DNA from: Apostichopus japonicus
Lineage: Eukaryota; Echinodermata; Holothuroidea; Aspidochirotida; Stichopodidae
DNA length: 64,000 nt
Direction: 5' to 3'
Assembly (NCBI RefSeq): GCF_037975245.1
Contig: NC_092574.1
Location: 18,450,713 to 18,514,712 of the forward strand
This document shows positions 51,101-60,997 of the stretch, in pieces; within the stretch, counting starts at the first letter, position 1; the number at the start of each line of letters is the position of its first letter. The notes under the pieces are model-generated. The model ran no database searches and had not been told where the DNA came from. It saw nothing but the letters and a program-made list of their open reading frames with translations. The position numbers were made by a program, and so were the translations under genes.

Positions 51101-52216
51101 GCATATGGTGAGTATAGGCTAATATACATGATTTCTGAAGGATGCCTTATTTATACGCAGAGTTTTCGTTTCCGATATGCCAAATATAAAAGTGGATGGA
51201 AATATATACAGTTGATTGCAGGTCAAGTACTTGCTAGACCGAGTCTATAATATTTATCTTGAAAACACGATTAGTTCCAATGTATCAATGTTCTGTTTAG
51301 TTTAACCCCCAAACCGACTTCCCAATTCAGGTACATTTGGCTATAGTTTAATGTTAATCCATTGTTTTTCAAAGCTGCTCTCAAAACATCACATGAAATG
51401 GCAGACTTCCCAAAATTCAAACAGTTTCCTGGGATTTATACTTGTCAGTGTCTTAAACCGTTTATCGCTATATTAGGACTAACATATACTAATATTATAA
51501 TATAAGAATTTAAGGCTAAAAACTAAATAAAATAGAATCGGACAATGTTATACCTTCAAACTGTGCTTGGTTTTTATCAGGCGCGTAGCCAGAAATTTGC
51601 CAAGGGAGGGGCGAAACTGTAGATTCGGCATTGCAAACTATCTAAGCGTAGCGCCACCATGATTGGCGTGAAGCGTACAAGAAGATTTTGGCTGAAAATG
51701 CCTCCCAGATCGCTGGAAATGGCACTTCCCAGGCCTTGTAAGTTGTATCTTAGCATTTTCTCTTTTGAAAATACTAGCGATATCATAAAGACATTAAAAA
51801 TGTTTTTTAAAAATATGCCCAAGGGGGAGGGGGCGGCTGCCCCCTTCGCCCCCCCCCCCTTGGCTACGCGCCTGGTTTTTATGTCGTTTGACATATCGGT
51901 CTTGCTGATAATATTCGATTTGAACATCAACATACACGTTGCTTAGTATGCTATAATGATTTCTTTTTTCCTCTTACAGTTGCTGGTCATAAGGTTGATG
52001 AGCTACGCCTCGGCCTGTGTGAATCCAATCGTCTATTGCTTCATGAATAGATCTTTCCGTAACGGTTTCTTAGAAGTCTTCAAATGTTGCACTGGACCAG
52101 TGAAAGGGGATGTCAAGCCAACGGTAGGGTCCGCTACTACACACAGGACCCGTATGCATCATCCGCCAGACTCCACTACCAACTACACAAACGTTTCATC
52201 CGGAGAGGAAGATTGA
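47724..52216 (+). CDS. Cholecystokinin/gastrin-type G protein-coupled receptor, five-exon gene
   Basis: Rhodopsin-class receptor expected at the plasma membrane, binding a CCK/sulfakinin-type peptide. The exons below join to 1320 bases, 439 residues plus stop. Seen: possible N-glycosylation at N18 (NIT); seven hydrophobic segments at about 48-73, 83-107, 118-146, 164-186, 212-239, 318-343 and 361-382; G66-N67 in TM1; D95 in TM2; C122 and C202 as the extracellular disulfide pair; ERY at 146-148; P226 and Y234 in TM5; F330-x3-W334-x-P336 in TM6; NPIVY at 376-380; C397-C398 as likely palmitoylation sites. The stretch SRAWQTKS after ERY and AKKRVVRMLIV before TM6 are typical of CCK receptors, and R203 after C202 matches the arginine that contacts sulfotyrosine in human CCK1R. 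Family assignment is firm. The exact orthologue and ligand are inferred. Length is usual for the family. Confidence 0.92.
48112..49054 (+). other. CCK-type receptor intron 1
   Basis: 943 bases with gt...ag ends. I see no mobile element, RNA gene or coding segment in it. Confidence 0.85.
49055..49311 (+). CDS. CCK-type receptor exon 2 (TM3, ERY, TM4, extracellular loop 2)
   Basis: Encodes residues 130-215. The acceptor is tttacag ending at 49054; the donor is gtaagt at 49312, phase 0. Joining to exon 1 puts E146 exactly 24 residues after C122, the standard distance from position 3.25 to 3.49. This independently fixes both splice sites. The exon carries ERY, the diagnostic WQTKS stretch, W174 of TM4 and C202-R203 of loop 2. 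Confidence 0.92.
49438..49616 (-). repeat. U2-snRNA-like SINE or pseudogene in receptor intron 2
   Basis: Read on the minus strand, positions 49610-49584 give CCTTTTGGCTAAGATCA followed by TGTGTAG, the universally conserved 5' region of U2 snRNA. The remaining ~130 bases are not U2 but are shared, at about 80% by eye, with a second copy at 60790-60962. Conserved features include a CAGTCCC/GGGACTG-type stem and a GCCCAGG/CCTGGGC-type stem, both perfect in the other copy. No Sm site was seen, so this is not a working U2 gene. It lies antisense in intron 2. Confidence 0.6.
49834..49888. repeat. Short tandem repeat, about 22-bp unit, in intron 2
   Basis: Three near-identical units built on ttctttctcatgttaatatg, the middle one with gta for taa. 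Simple tandem duplication, no function evident. Confidence 0.7.
50078..50195 (+). CDS. CCK-type receptor exon 3 (TM5)
   Basis: Encodes residues 216-254 plus one base. The acceptor is ctcctatag; the donor is gtatat at 50196, phase 1. It carries the TM5 helix with P226 (5.50) and Y234 (5.58), correctly eight apart, and the first residues of intracellular loop 3. Confidence 0.88.
50788..51107 (+). CDS. CCK-type receptor exon 4 (intracellular loop 3, TM6)
   Basis: Encodes residues 255-361. The acceptor is attcctcag; the donor is gtgagt at 51108, phase 0. Loop 3 is long and Ser/Thr/Asn-rich (about 255-314) and ends in AKKRVVRML, which leads into TM6 with F330, W334 and P336. N341 (6.55) and W343 (6.57) match CCK receptors. 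Position 6.58 is Y344, where human CCK receptors have arginine. Confidence 0.9.
51578..51874 (+). mobile_element. hAT-type MITE with perfect 8-bp TSD in receptor intron 4
   Basis: 297-bp non-autonomous element with 14-bp terminal inverted repeats CAGGCGCGTAGCCA, flanked by identical 8-bp duplications GTTTTTAT at 51570-51577 and 51875-51882. TIRs starting with CAG and an 8-bp TSD are diagnostic of the hAT superfamily. One end carries a G-rich then C-rich tract (51823-51860). The ORFs inside have no transposase features. It is over 90% identical by eye to the inverted copy at 9731-10027. It sits about 105 bases before the exon 5 acceptor. Confidence 0.9.
51980..52216 (+). CDS. CCK-type receptor exon 5 (TM7, C-terminal tail)
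   Basis: Encodes residues 362-439 and the TGA stop. The acceptor is cctcttacag ending at 51979. It contains NPIVY, then the FRNGFLEVF helix 8, the double cysteine C397-C398 and a 41-residue tail rich in Ser/Thr that ends in acidic residues, plausible kinase/arrestin targets. Confidence 0.9.
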   Translation: MLVIRLMSYASACVNPIVYCFMNRSFRNGFLEVFKCCTGPVKGDVKPTVGSATTHRTRMHHPPDSTTNYTNVSSGEED

Positions 52217-53149
52217 AAGCAACAATTAGACGATGACAGTCACTAGTGTAACTGATACCGATTCCGCGAGAATTTATTTATACACCTTTCGTCATGGTTA
52301 CGTCGTCTTTAGCGTGATGTAGAGCTTTGGCTGGAGAGAGAAAAGGAAAAACTGATTGTGCCGTGCAACCAGTGAATTGTATATTATAGGAATAGATAGG
52401 GTGAGAGAGTCAAAACAAAAGCATACTCCTTCTGTGTATAACGGTCAGCTAGCAACAGGTATCTTGCAGGTGCTATTTCTAGATCAAACACTTGTTTAGT
52501 GGACAAGCGACTCGTAACATGCGAGTAACACTTTCCAATCTTTAGGCACATTAATGATTCACAATGCTAACCGTATGGACTGACGCTGATGTGTGAAACA
52601 GCTCCACAGCATGTCTACAACCACACATTATTTGCAAGGAGACTGTATATTGGTGTTAACTTACATCTTAGAAAGATATACAAACAACATTAGTATAGTT
52701 TACTGAGAAGAAGATGGAAAATATACCTGAACTTGCCAGCACCACAACATTTTAAATCACAATTTTCTCCGCAAAAACAACGTTGTTTACCGTATCCGCT
52801 TGGCTAGAGCAGGACACGGGTCTACAAAGACCGATTATCTTCTAAGATAAAGCCTGATGTTAAATTACATACCAAAACGATAACCGAAGTAAAACTTCAA
52901 TCGGATCATTATTTTCAAGAACTAGATCACATAATTTCATTTTATTATTCCACTTTAGAGGTTTTACTTTAAGCATGGTTATTACTAAACGGATAGCTAA
53001 GAGGCAACGTAACCATTACGTCATCAGTTTGGAATTCGCTTTAAGCAGCTGGTTGGTTTGTAATGTAATACTAATAGCCTAGGAAGCAGTTTCCCGGTAG
53101 TGTTAACCTTATATGAACCTTTATATCTGTCGTTTTGGGAAACTCACAT
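52217..53149 (+). other. Probable 3' UTR region of the CCK-type receptor
   Basis: No second gene and no good AATAAA before 53215. If that signal is used, the 3' UTR is about 1 kb. Confidence 0.4.
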
Positions 53150-53223
53150 GTCAGCAAATATGGCGAATATTATAAAGAATTAATATGTTAGCAAATATGT
53201 CGAATATTATAAAGAATAAATAT
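53150..53223. repeat. Two tandem 37-bp units with AATAAA
   Basis: gtcagcaaatatggcgaata... and gttagcaaatatgtcgaata... follow head to tail. The second contains AATAAA at 53215-53220, the first good polyadenylation signal I see about 1 kb after the receptor stop codon. Its use by the receptor transcript is only a possibility. Confidence 0.6.
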
Positions 53224-53760
53224 CCGCTTCTTTATAAATCTCAATTCCCTGTTTGGCTAGAAACTTTATAAACAGCACTATAGCAGTGTCGTGACAGGTG
53301 CACTGGATCTGAGGCCTAGCCTAACTTACATACATACACGAAATAGAATCAGGGGCGGGTTAATCAATATGTATACAGACAGGCTCGCACCGTGTGCACC
53401 AGTGAGTCTGAGGTTTCGAAGACGTCGTCGGGTTGAGATGCCGAAGGAGCACCTATCCTGTTGGTCGCGAAAGTGACATATGAACGCACACTGGCGGGCA
53501 AGTAGAGGGAGTATATATAGACCTACAGCGCATCTACGGAACAACTTACAAATTAATATTGAGTGAATTTGATGTATGTAGAAAGACCAAGACATACTCA
53601 TCGCAAAATAAGTAATGACAGAAAATGGTTGTTTTAAGGGTCATCGACATGAGCCAAAATATGCTTAACGTCAAGTAACAAAACTGATGCTTTAAACTTC
53701 ATAAGGAACATTGCACTGTCGAAGACCCTTTAAACATTTTCACCCAATCGATATTAAATG

Positions 53761-53845
53761 TCAGAGAAGCGCCATGAAAGAGAAGCGCCATGAAGCGCTC
53801 AGAGAAGCGCTCAGAGAAGCGCTCAGAGAAGCGCCATGAAATTAT
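53761..53845. repeat. Short tandem repeat based on agagaagcgc
   Basis: Five units of agagaagcgc followed by either tc or catga. Two unit types alternate. No coding role inferred. Confidence 0.85.
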
Positions 53846-53875
53846 TTCTAAAAAGCAAACAAATAAAAACAAAGA

Positions 53876-54015
53876 CATTTTAAGCTGAAGTGCCCAGATG
53901 ACATCATCCATTATGTTGTTGCCAGATGCATTTAATATCAAAATTGAAAGCATTAATATCTTCCCGTTATTGAAATGCGCCCAGGATGTGTTTTTCTTCT
54001 TAAAGATTCAGAAAA
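53876..54015. repeat. Direct repeat, copy 1 (about 140 bp)
   Basis: Shares acattttaagctg, agtgcccagatgacatc, ttgccagatgcatttaa, atatcttcccgtta and ttaaagattcagaaa with 54345-54487 in order. Moderately diverged. Confidence 0.8.
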
Positions 54016-54344
54016 TATGATATCTCAATTGCCTTCTGTTTTAGCACGCTCTCTTCAATGTCTGGGTGCACGTCGAGACTCCGAAGCACCAGAAAAATTA
54101 TATTAAAAGCTCTTTGTAACTTTTAGTAATCTCGAGGTTAGTACTTGTGAGCTTTAAAAGGATTTTCTGATGGCAAATAAAGTTAAAACTTAGAGTGAAG
54201 AGGAAAAAATATATTCTACACTGTTAGTTGAAGACCCCATCTCAATATGTTGCCCCTAACTTGATATACGGCTGCTTAAAAAATGTTTTTTTTTTAAATA
54301 TTATTTTCCTCTGTAAAGAAATGATCGAAAAGTGAAAAATAAAT

Positions 54345-54487
54345 ACATTTTAAGCTGGAGTGCCCAGATGACATCCATAATGTTATTGCCAGATGCATTT
54401 AAGAAATATCACAAAATTTGAAGCATTCATATCTTCCCGTTACAGAAATGCTATTTGAATGTGGTTTTCGCCTTAAAGATTCAGAAA
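54345..54487. repeat. Direct repeat, copy 2 (about 140 bp)
   Basis: Second copy, 470 bases downstream in the same orientation. Probably a local tandem duplication whose spacer is unrelated AT-rich DNA. Confidence 0.8.
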
Positions 54488-55240
54488 CATTTCACTCCAG
54501 CAAGTTCGTCCAACAATCATTTTCAACCAACATAAAATCCTTTTAATGACCTAACTTATAATTCGTTCATGCATTATAGATTAGGGTTAGACACTGAAAT
54601 TGATCTTGCGAGCCGCAGTGAAAGTGTGTATCCAGTCCGCCAGTCTGCGGGCCGACGTGAGTATACTCCAATGACCAATGCGGAAACATTACATTACATG
54701 TAAGGAATAGACAATTCAACATTTCAAAATTGAAATGTTAAATATCCTATCACAAGTGGGCCTTCTTTAAAAAAAAAATCCAAAGTGTTATGTTTATCCC
54801 CCCCCCCCCCCCCACAGTTATTCAGATGTATGGCTGGATGAGAAAACTTGACCTGATTAAAAGTATTGGGGAGCGTGAATAGCGGAATAATGATGTTCCA
54901 TTGTTAACATTATTATTGATGTTAATATTATGACAAAACTTTAGGAATTTAATTAATACAGGCCTACCATCGAAGGTCGCCAATGGGTGTATATTTACAT
55001 CTGTAAACCTTGAATGTTCGGTATCATTATTTGTACAATTAAAAATATATATATATATAATTTACGTTTTCATATATTTCTTTTTAACGCAACCGTTTTA
55101 ATTGTTTTATTGGAGGAAACGAAAGTGGCCGGAAGTACTTCTCCACTAAATGCACCATTGATTTTATAATTCTTTCTTTCTCGTTCTATTTTTTGGTTTT
55201 TGTATTTATTTCTAATATTTTTTAGCCAATGCTTACTTAA

Positions 55241-56462
55241 CCCTTCTGAACATAGGGGGTTGGGCACACAATTAGGATTTGGGGCACTTAATCTTTTAAA
55301 AAGTTAGGGACAACTTCTCTATTAGGAAGTTGATTTAGATCAATAGAGAACAAAATTTGGAATTGATAATTTTATAAAAATTGCAAATTATATGCAAATT
55401 TTAATATGCAAATTAGTTTTAATTGGAAAACACCAAAATACAATAAAAATCCCTAATGACTTCAAAATTGACTTCAAATTGTATGATAAAGGTTCTTCTG
55501 GGGTTGCTCTTTCAGATGATACCTTATTTTCTGAAATCTATTGAGGATTGACAGAGTTATGACTGATTTCATTTAGTACAAATGATGTTTACTTTGTTTA
55601 CTTTCGAAAATTACAGCCTAACGTTGGCATAACGTTAGGCCTAGCCTAGCCTTTTTTGTAAACAACGCTATTGACTTACGATTTCTGGGTCCTCAAAAGG
55701 ACCGAACCTTGATAAACTGGTTCGACCAGAAGGTCCTGGACCTTATCATGGTATCTGACCAATCGTCCCACATCTTTAGGGCCTATTGGACCGTAAATTT
55801 GGGCCACGGCCTATTGAAAGTGTACACGTAACTAATTAGTCCATTGAGACTGTACACTAAACATTCAAAGACAATATTACGCAAGAACAGTGGTTGCTAT
55901 CGACTTTACAAAGGAATGCGAGGGCGCTATGCCATAACTATCAATTACAAATGTTGCAGTGGCCTAAATATCTAAAATAAGAAAAAAAAACCACGTACGT
56001 AGGTTGAAGCGTTCGGGAATGAGAATTTTATCAAAAATGAACGGATTTGGACGATTTTGGTGTCAAATTACAGGAAATTTCAAGGTCATTTGCATTTTTC
56101 TCAGAGCTCTCTATAGATATGTTCCTGAAATGCTCAGAATATGTTCAAAACATGTTAGGGTTTATACCAAATATAATGGGGGGGTTTGTTCAACTCTTAT
56201 TTTCTGTCACGATTTTTATGAAGCGAACATCGATTTTTAGCCAAATTACGTCATTTTCAGATTGACCTTTGACCTTTGAGCCCCACCCACTAAAAAAAAA
56301 TCACAGTGACCCCCCTTTTTATTTGTTTTATACACAAACGTATGGTCTTAGCTACATTTCAATACCTTAATGAATGTTGTATGATGTAAGATGGCTGAGT
56401 ACTATTTTTGTATAAATTCAATGACTATTTGGGTCGATATCGACCCAGAGTGCATTAGAGGG
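55241..56462. mobile_element. piggyBac-like element bounded by TTAA
   Basis: TTAA tetramers lie at 55237-55240 and 56463-56466. The left end begins CCCTTCTGAACATAGGGGG; the complement of the right end begins CCCTCTAATGCACTCTGGG, followed by a palindromic GGTCGATATCGACC. A TTAA target and CCCT terminus are the piggyBac hallmarks. The TIRs match only in part. The 1222-bp interior has no transposase frame, so it is a decayed or non-autonomous copy. Confidence 0.5.
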
Positions 56463-57246
56463 TTAATAGGGTTGATATATAAATATATACACATATGATA
56501 TATCTACACCCACTGTGGTTGAATTAACAGTACGATAAATACATCTTAATAATCTCATATATTTTTTTCCCCAATATCTTGTATTTTATTGGTTTATTAT
56601 TAAATAATAATAATAATGTTTAATATTATTGCAAAACGTTAGACATTAAATTTAAATTTAAATTCATGAAGTAAAAATACCTCGACCACTTCTAACTATA
56701 ATGATTTCCATTTTAGTTCGCCTGTTACGAGGGGGTATGGGGGAGGGGGAGGGACTGCACGGGATAAAGGAGTTTTAAAGTGAGTAGATTGGAGTACGGA
56801 AACCTTATGACATATTTCGTCTTCATAGTTTGCAACTTTATGGATATTTTTATTATAAATTTAGGAATTTATCAACATGATATGACTGCGATCGTTTTAC
56901 CTTAACCTGTCGGAATGATCTACCCCATTAGATATTTCTACTTAATTACGTAGTAATATCTAATGCTTTGATCTGGTCTGATCTGCCAGTGACGGATTGA
57001 CCTAAACGCTTATATACTGACCCGGGACCGATATGTAGCTGGGTCCGAGGCGTAGAAGGCGTCGCCAACCTGCTGAGGCACCGAAGGCGTCGATTTGCTC
57101 TCGGTCGACAATGGTGCTATAGTTTCGACCGAGGCGCCAAATGCACCGTTTATTTCATGGCCCACATGTCGCTTCTTGATTACTCATGACGACAATTCTG
57201 CTAAACCTTATCAACTGAATTTTCTTACAAAAACTGGGAAAATTAT

Positions 57247-57300
57247 GATATATATATATATATGTAGTAGTATATATGTATATATATATATATATAAATA

Positions 57301-57375
<75 letters not shown>
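57247..57375. repeat. (TA)n microsatellite
   Basis: Interrupted then pure TA run; the longest stretch is 57307-57375. Confidence 0.95.
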
Positions 57376-57377
<2 letters not shown>

Positions 57378-59174
57378 ACTGATCTCATCAATGCGCGTTA
57401 TCCAACATCGTCTCACTCTCATTGGTATCAGTCTGTCTCTGTTGCGATATTTTTGGACTCTTTTGCTTGAAAGTTTTAACTAAACATCTAAACCTTTCTC
57501 TCTGTTAAGGTCCATAAAAATAGTACTACTTTATCTGTCATCGATATTACGTAAAGAAATGAACACCGTTTTCGTATAAGCGTAATGTTTGGTGACGTCA
57601 TAGTGATCGTGACGTATGTATACCATTGTATCATATGGCAGTCTCACATTGATCGTAGTATATAGATCAAATTTTTTAAATTTACTCAAAGAAGGAATCG
57701 TTTTCTTTTTCTTAATCTGTGCGAACAAAAAAAAAGCATGTCTGACTATAGAAAAACACAAAGGCCTACAACTCAAACAAAACAGGTTTTCTTTTATTGA
57801 TTTTGTGTGTCTTTGTTTTTTGTTGTTTAACGTTGGCTATTTTTATAACATATTCCCGGTCTTCTGAACAGATTTGCATGAGATCCAGAATGTTCATGAT
57901 AATACTGAGCTTATTTCTCTCTGTAATTTACTAAACTAGCTAAAAGGGTTTTTTCTTCCTTCTTCTTTCTCTGATTACCGATGACGTATTTGCGAACTAC
58001 TGAACTTAAATTTGTCAATCGTATAACAGATCAAATTCTTAAATTCTTTGGTCAACGAATGCGTTTAATATAAACATCGATTTCCTGCAGTATAGGGGGC
58101 AGGAGGGGGAGGGGGCTTGTTATTTTGGATTAAAATAGCTTATGCCTTGCCAGTCATAAGAGTGTGCAAAAATTCCCCCACTCTAACGGATTTTGCTATT
58201 TTTTTAAACAAAGAAGTCCCTTTAGATGGAATTAAAAAACCTTCCAAGACCTCCCCCCCCCCCAAATAACCCCTCCCCTGGGTGGATTTTAAATGAACTT
58301 ACAGGAAATATTCCGCTGCAACTCCATTGGTAGTCGTTCGCTGAATTTTGCTGTTAAACTGTTAATTTGATCGTTTTCATTAGTTTATCATTTTGACTTT
58401 TCTTTTACTTTACTTGTTACTGTCATAACTAAGGGTTATTTAAACCTAGTGGTAAATGCATATGTTGCTTTAAATAGTACTATTATTGTCACTATTCGTT
58501 ATGAGACTATTCGGATTTTTGTTTTAAATTAAATTACATTAAATGTAAAAGTTTCACTTTTATGAGCAAGGTTATTTTTTGATATGACCGAATTTACTTA
58601 ATTAATTAATTATTACTCTTATCGTTATCACTGTATCATCATCTGTGTATATTGTATAAAGTTATATCAAATTGCCCAAAAAACCCTGAAAATAACCGGT
58701 TAAGAACAAACTTGCAATTGCTTTCAAGAATTTACTTTATTATCGAACAATCAGAATATAAATTGTAAAAATTCTAAATTCATATTACATAACACTTGTA
58801 GATGACCGTTAACGGTACACAAATACTTGAATATTATATATCGTATTTATATACCGGTAGTTTACTCAGCATAGATAGTTGTAACTATTAATTTAAAAGC
58901 AAAAAAAATTGTAAAAATCCTTCAACCGGTATTGTGTTCTAATACAAAATAAAATGGTATTTAACTGTTACCCCTCCATGAGTTTTTGTCCTTATTAAAT
59001 GCTTATCAGAAGCACAGACAGATCCATTGTAGTCGGAGCCAGTTTGGGGAGAAAGGGAGGGGGGGGGGGGAAACGCCACAGGCTCTCAGTTTTCTATAAA
59101 AAAAAAATATCAAGAAGACCCCTTGTGGGCTTGTCATGAAAAAAGTCCATTTCTTTTCGGTAAAAAAACCCTTT
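57376..59174. other. Non-coding stretch
   Basis: No gene seen. Poly-C run at 58252-58263 and G runs at 58095-58115 and 59059-59070. Confidence 0.5.
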
Positions 59175-59389
59175 CTGTGTGTGTGTGCGTGCGTTTGTTT
59201 TCTATCTGACCGAGGACTTGAACAAAAGAATTCCAGGTCCTCGGTTGTGATTTCTAAAGAATCACCACGTCCTCGGAAGAATTCTATTGTATGGGGTATT
59301 GTTAAGGTTAGGGATTTGAACAATGGAAAATACAATGGGGTCCTCGGTTGGAATGTAATACAAACATGTGTGTGCGTGTGTGTGTAAAG
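59175..59389 (-). repeat. Dispersed repeat copy (inverted relative to 17183-17508)
   Basis: Uninterrupted version of the repeat, between a (GT)n/(GC)n tract on the left and (GT)n on the right. It shows the empty target of the LINE-like insertion, as gttaaggttaggg. Confidence 0.75.
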
Positions 59390-60485
59390 GAACAAATCAG
59401 TATTGAAAAGTAAACCCCTCAGATACTTGGAAGTTTCCATTTCCTTTTGATGTAACTTTAAGGTTTGTCCTCTCAAATCTATAAGTCTCGTGTCCCACAG
59501 CCTCTCGAAGCAATATGCTAAAAGATATAAACTATTGGTTCACAATGCCGCAAAATGTTAGTAAGAATTTCTCCACTTTATTAATCCGTCGGGTTGCTGC
59601 AATATTGTACTATTTTAGCAATTCTTTAGTGAAGTCAAGCCTGTCCTTCTGACACATATATAGCACAGCTGCCTCTCAGTCAGTCAGTGCACCTCCCCCT
59701 CCCCCCCCCCCCAACCCCACCCCCAACTTCCATTCTTATTTTCCGCAAGAACCATCTGGTGAGCACGCACACTCATAAACACCAACACGAACTCATACAA
59801 ACCTGTTTTTGAACATTCATGCAGATGAAGGGAATGAATATCTATATGAGATTACACTAGAACAAAGTTATAAATGCTAGAAGCAGTTGTCGATGTTTTA
59901 TCCGTAAAAATGTTGATTTCTTTCTCAATATACGGGGACCAACCCCCCCCCCCACACCCCTCCCCCATGGATATAACTGAAACAAAATCTTTTCTATAAT
60001 ACATGAGGAGTACCTGCAGTAACGATGACTTGTAACTTCAAAATGTTTAATATCTATATACGTGTACGTGATTTGGAGAGGAAGGAGCCGTTTTTGAAAC
60101 ATTTTCATGAAACATAAATCTAGGGGAAGACATGTTTACAATGTTTAGATAAGTAAAAATTGAAATTAATGGAATGGGTAAAAACAACTTTGCGACAAAA
60201 CTAATTAAATGAGCTAGACGAGAAGTACTATATTTTGTGACAAGAAAAAAAAACCGCAATTGGTTTCTTTAAAATGGATTGCAAATTTACAATACCTTTA
60301 AGCAATGCCACGTAAATCGAATTTCTCAATAAGTAAGGCGTTATATGATATTACCTAGGTATAATGTGATTGCATGATAATATATTTCCTCTACCTATGG
60401 ATCTGGGGGGGGGAATTGCCATTATGGTCGATGATGGTAGCTTTTATGTAGCATCTCGGTGTAACGAATTAACCGAGACATAATG

Positions 60486-60763
60486 CTTCAGTGCGCATGG
60501 GTGCACCTCAGCACGCTGCGGACTGGCGGCCCCCTGTAAGCTTCAGTGCACTGGAATGCACCTCAGAACGCTGCGGACTGGCAGCCCCCTGTATGCTTCA
60601 GTGCACTGGGTGCACCTCAGCACGCTGCGGACTGGCGGCCCCCTGTATGCTCCAGTGCACTGGGGTGCACCTCAGAACGCTGCGGACTGGCAGCCCCCTG
60701 TATGCTTCAGTGCACTGGGTGCACCTCAGCACGCTGTGGACTGGCGGCCCCCTGTATGCTCCT
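60486..60763. repeat. Higher-order tandem repeat: 54-55 bp monomer, A-B-A-B-A
   Basis: Five monomers start at 60486, 60541, 60596, 60650 and 60705. Type A has ctcagcacgctg and ggcggcc; type B has ctcagaacgctg and ggcagcc. They alternate strictly, so the array grew as a ~110-bp dimer. GC content is far above the surroundings. The frames through it are translations of the repeat. It abuts the U2-like repeat. Confidence 0.92.
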
Positions 60764-60789
60764 GTGTACAAAACAGATTTGATTTTTAA

Positions 60790-60997
60790 GAAAAAGTCGC
60801 CCAGGAAAGAACCTGGGCACGAAAACCAAACTACCGAACGACTGATCCGCTCTCAACCCAGTCCCCTTGCATCGGGACTGTGACTGTGTGATCATCGTCG
60901 GGTGTGCATCACCATTCCCCTCGAAACGGAACAGATACTACACATGATCTTAGCCAACACTGAGGAGGAGAACATCATGCTACACATGATGCTTGCT
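60790..60997 (-). repeat. U2-snRNA-like SINE or pseudogene, second copy
   Basis: On the minus strand 60957-60928 reads TTGGCTAAGATCATGTGTAG then TATCTGTTCC, matching the conserved 5' part of U2 snRNA including the branch-point recognition region. The rest is the same non-U2 body as at 49438-49616, with two perfect stems: CAGTCCC/GGGACTG and GCCCAGG/CCTGGGC (loop ttcttt). A second decayed U2-like head (ctacacatgatgcttgctaa) lies at about 60968-60997, so heads may be tandem here. Confidence 0.62.

Noticed and set aside
51577-51946. Two frames of 95 and 118 codons in receptor intron 4
   Set aside because: They are read through the hAT MITE; the same frames occur in its copy at 9.7 kb and show no protein features.
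60491-60883. 130-codon frame with repeated peptide units
   Set aside because: All repeat structure comes from the 54-55 bp satellite and the U2-like repeat; monomers are open in several frames.
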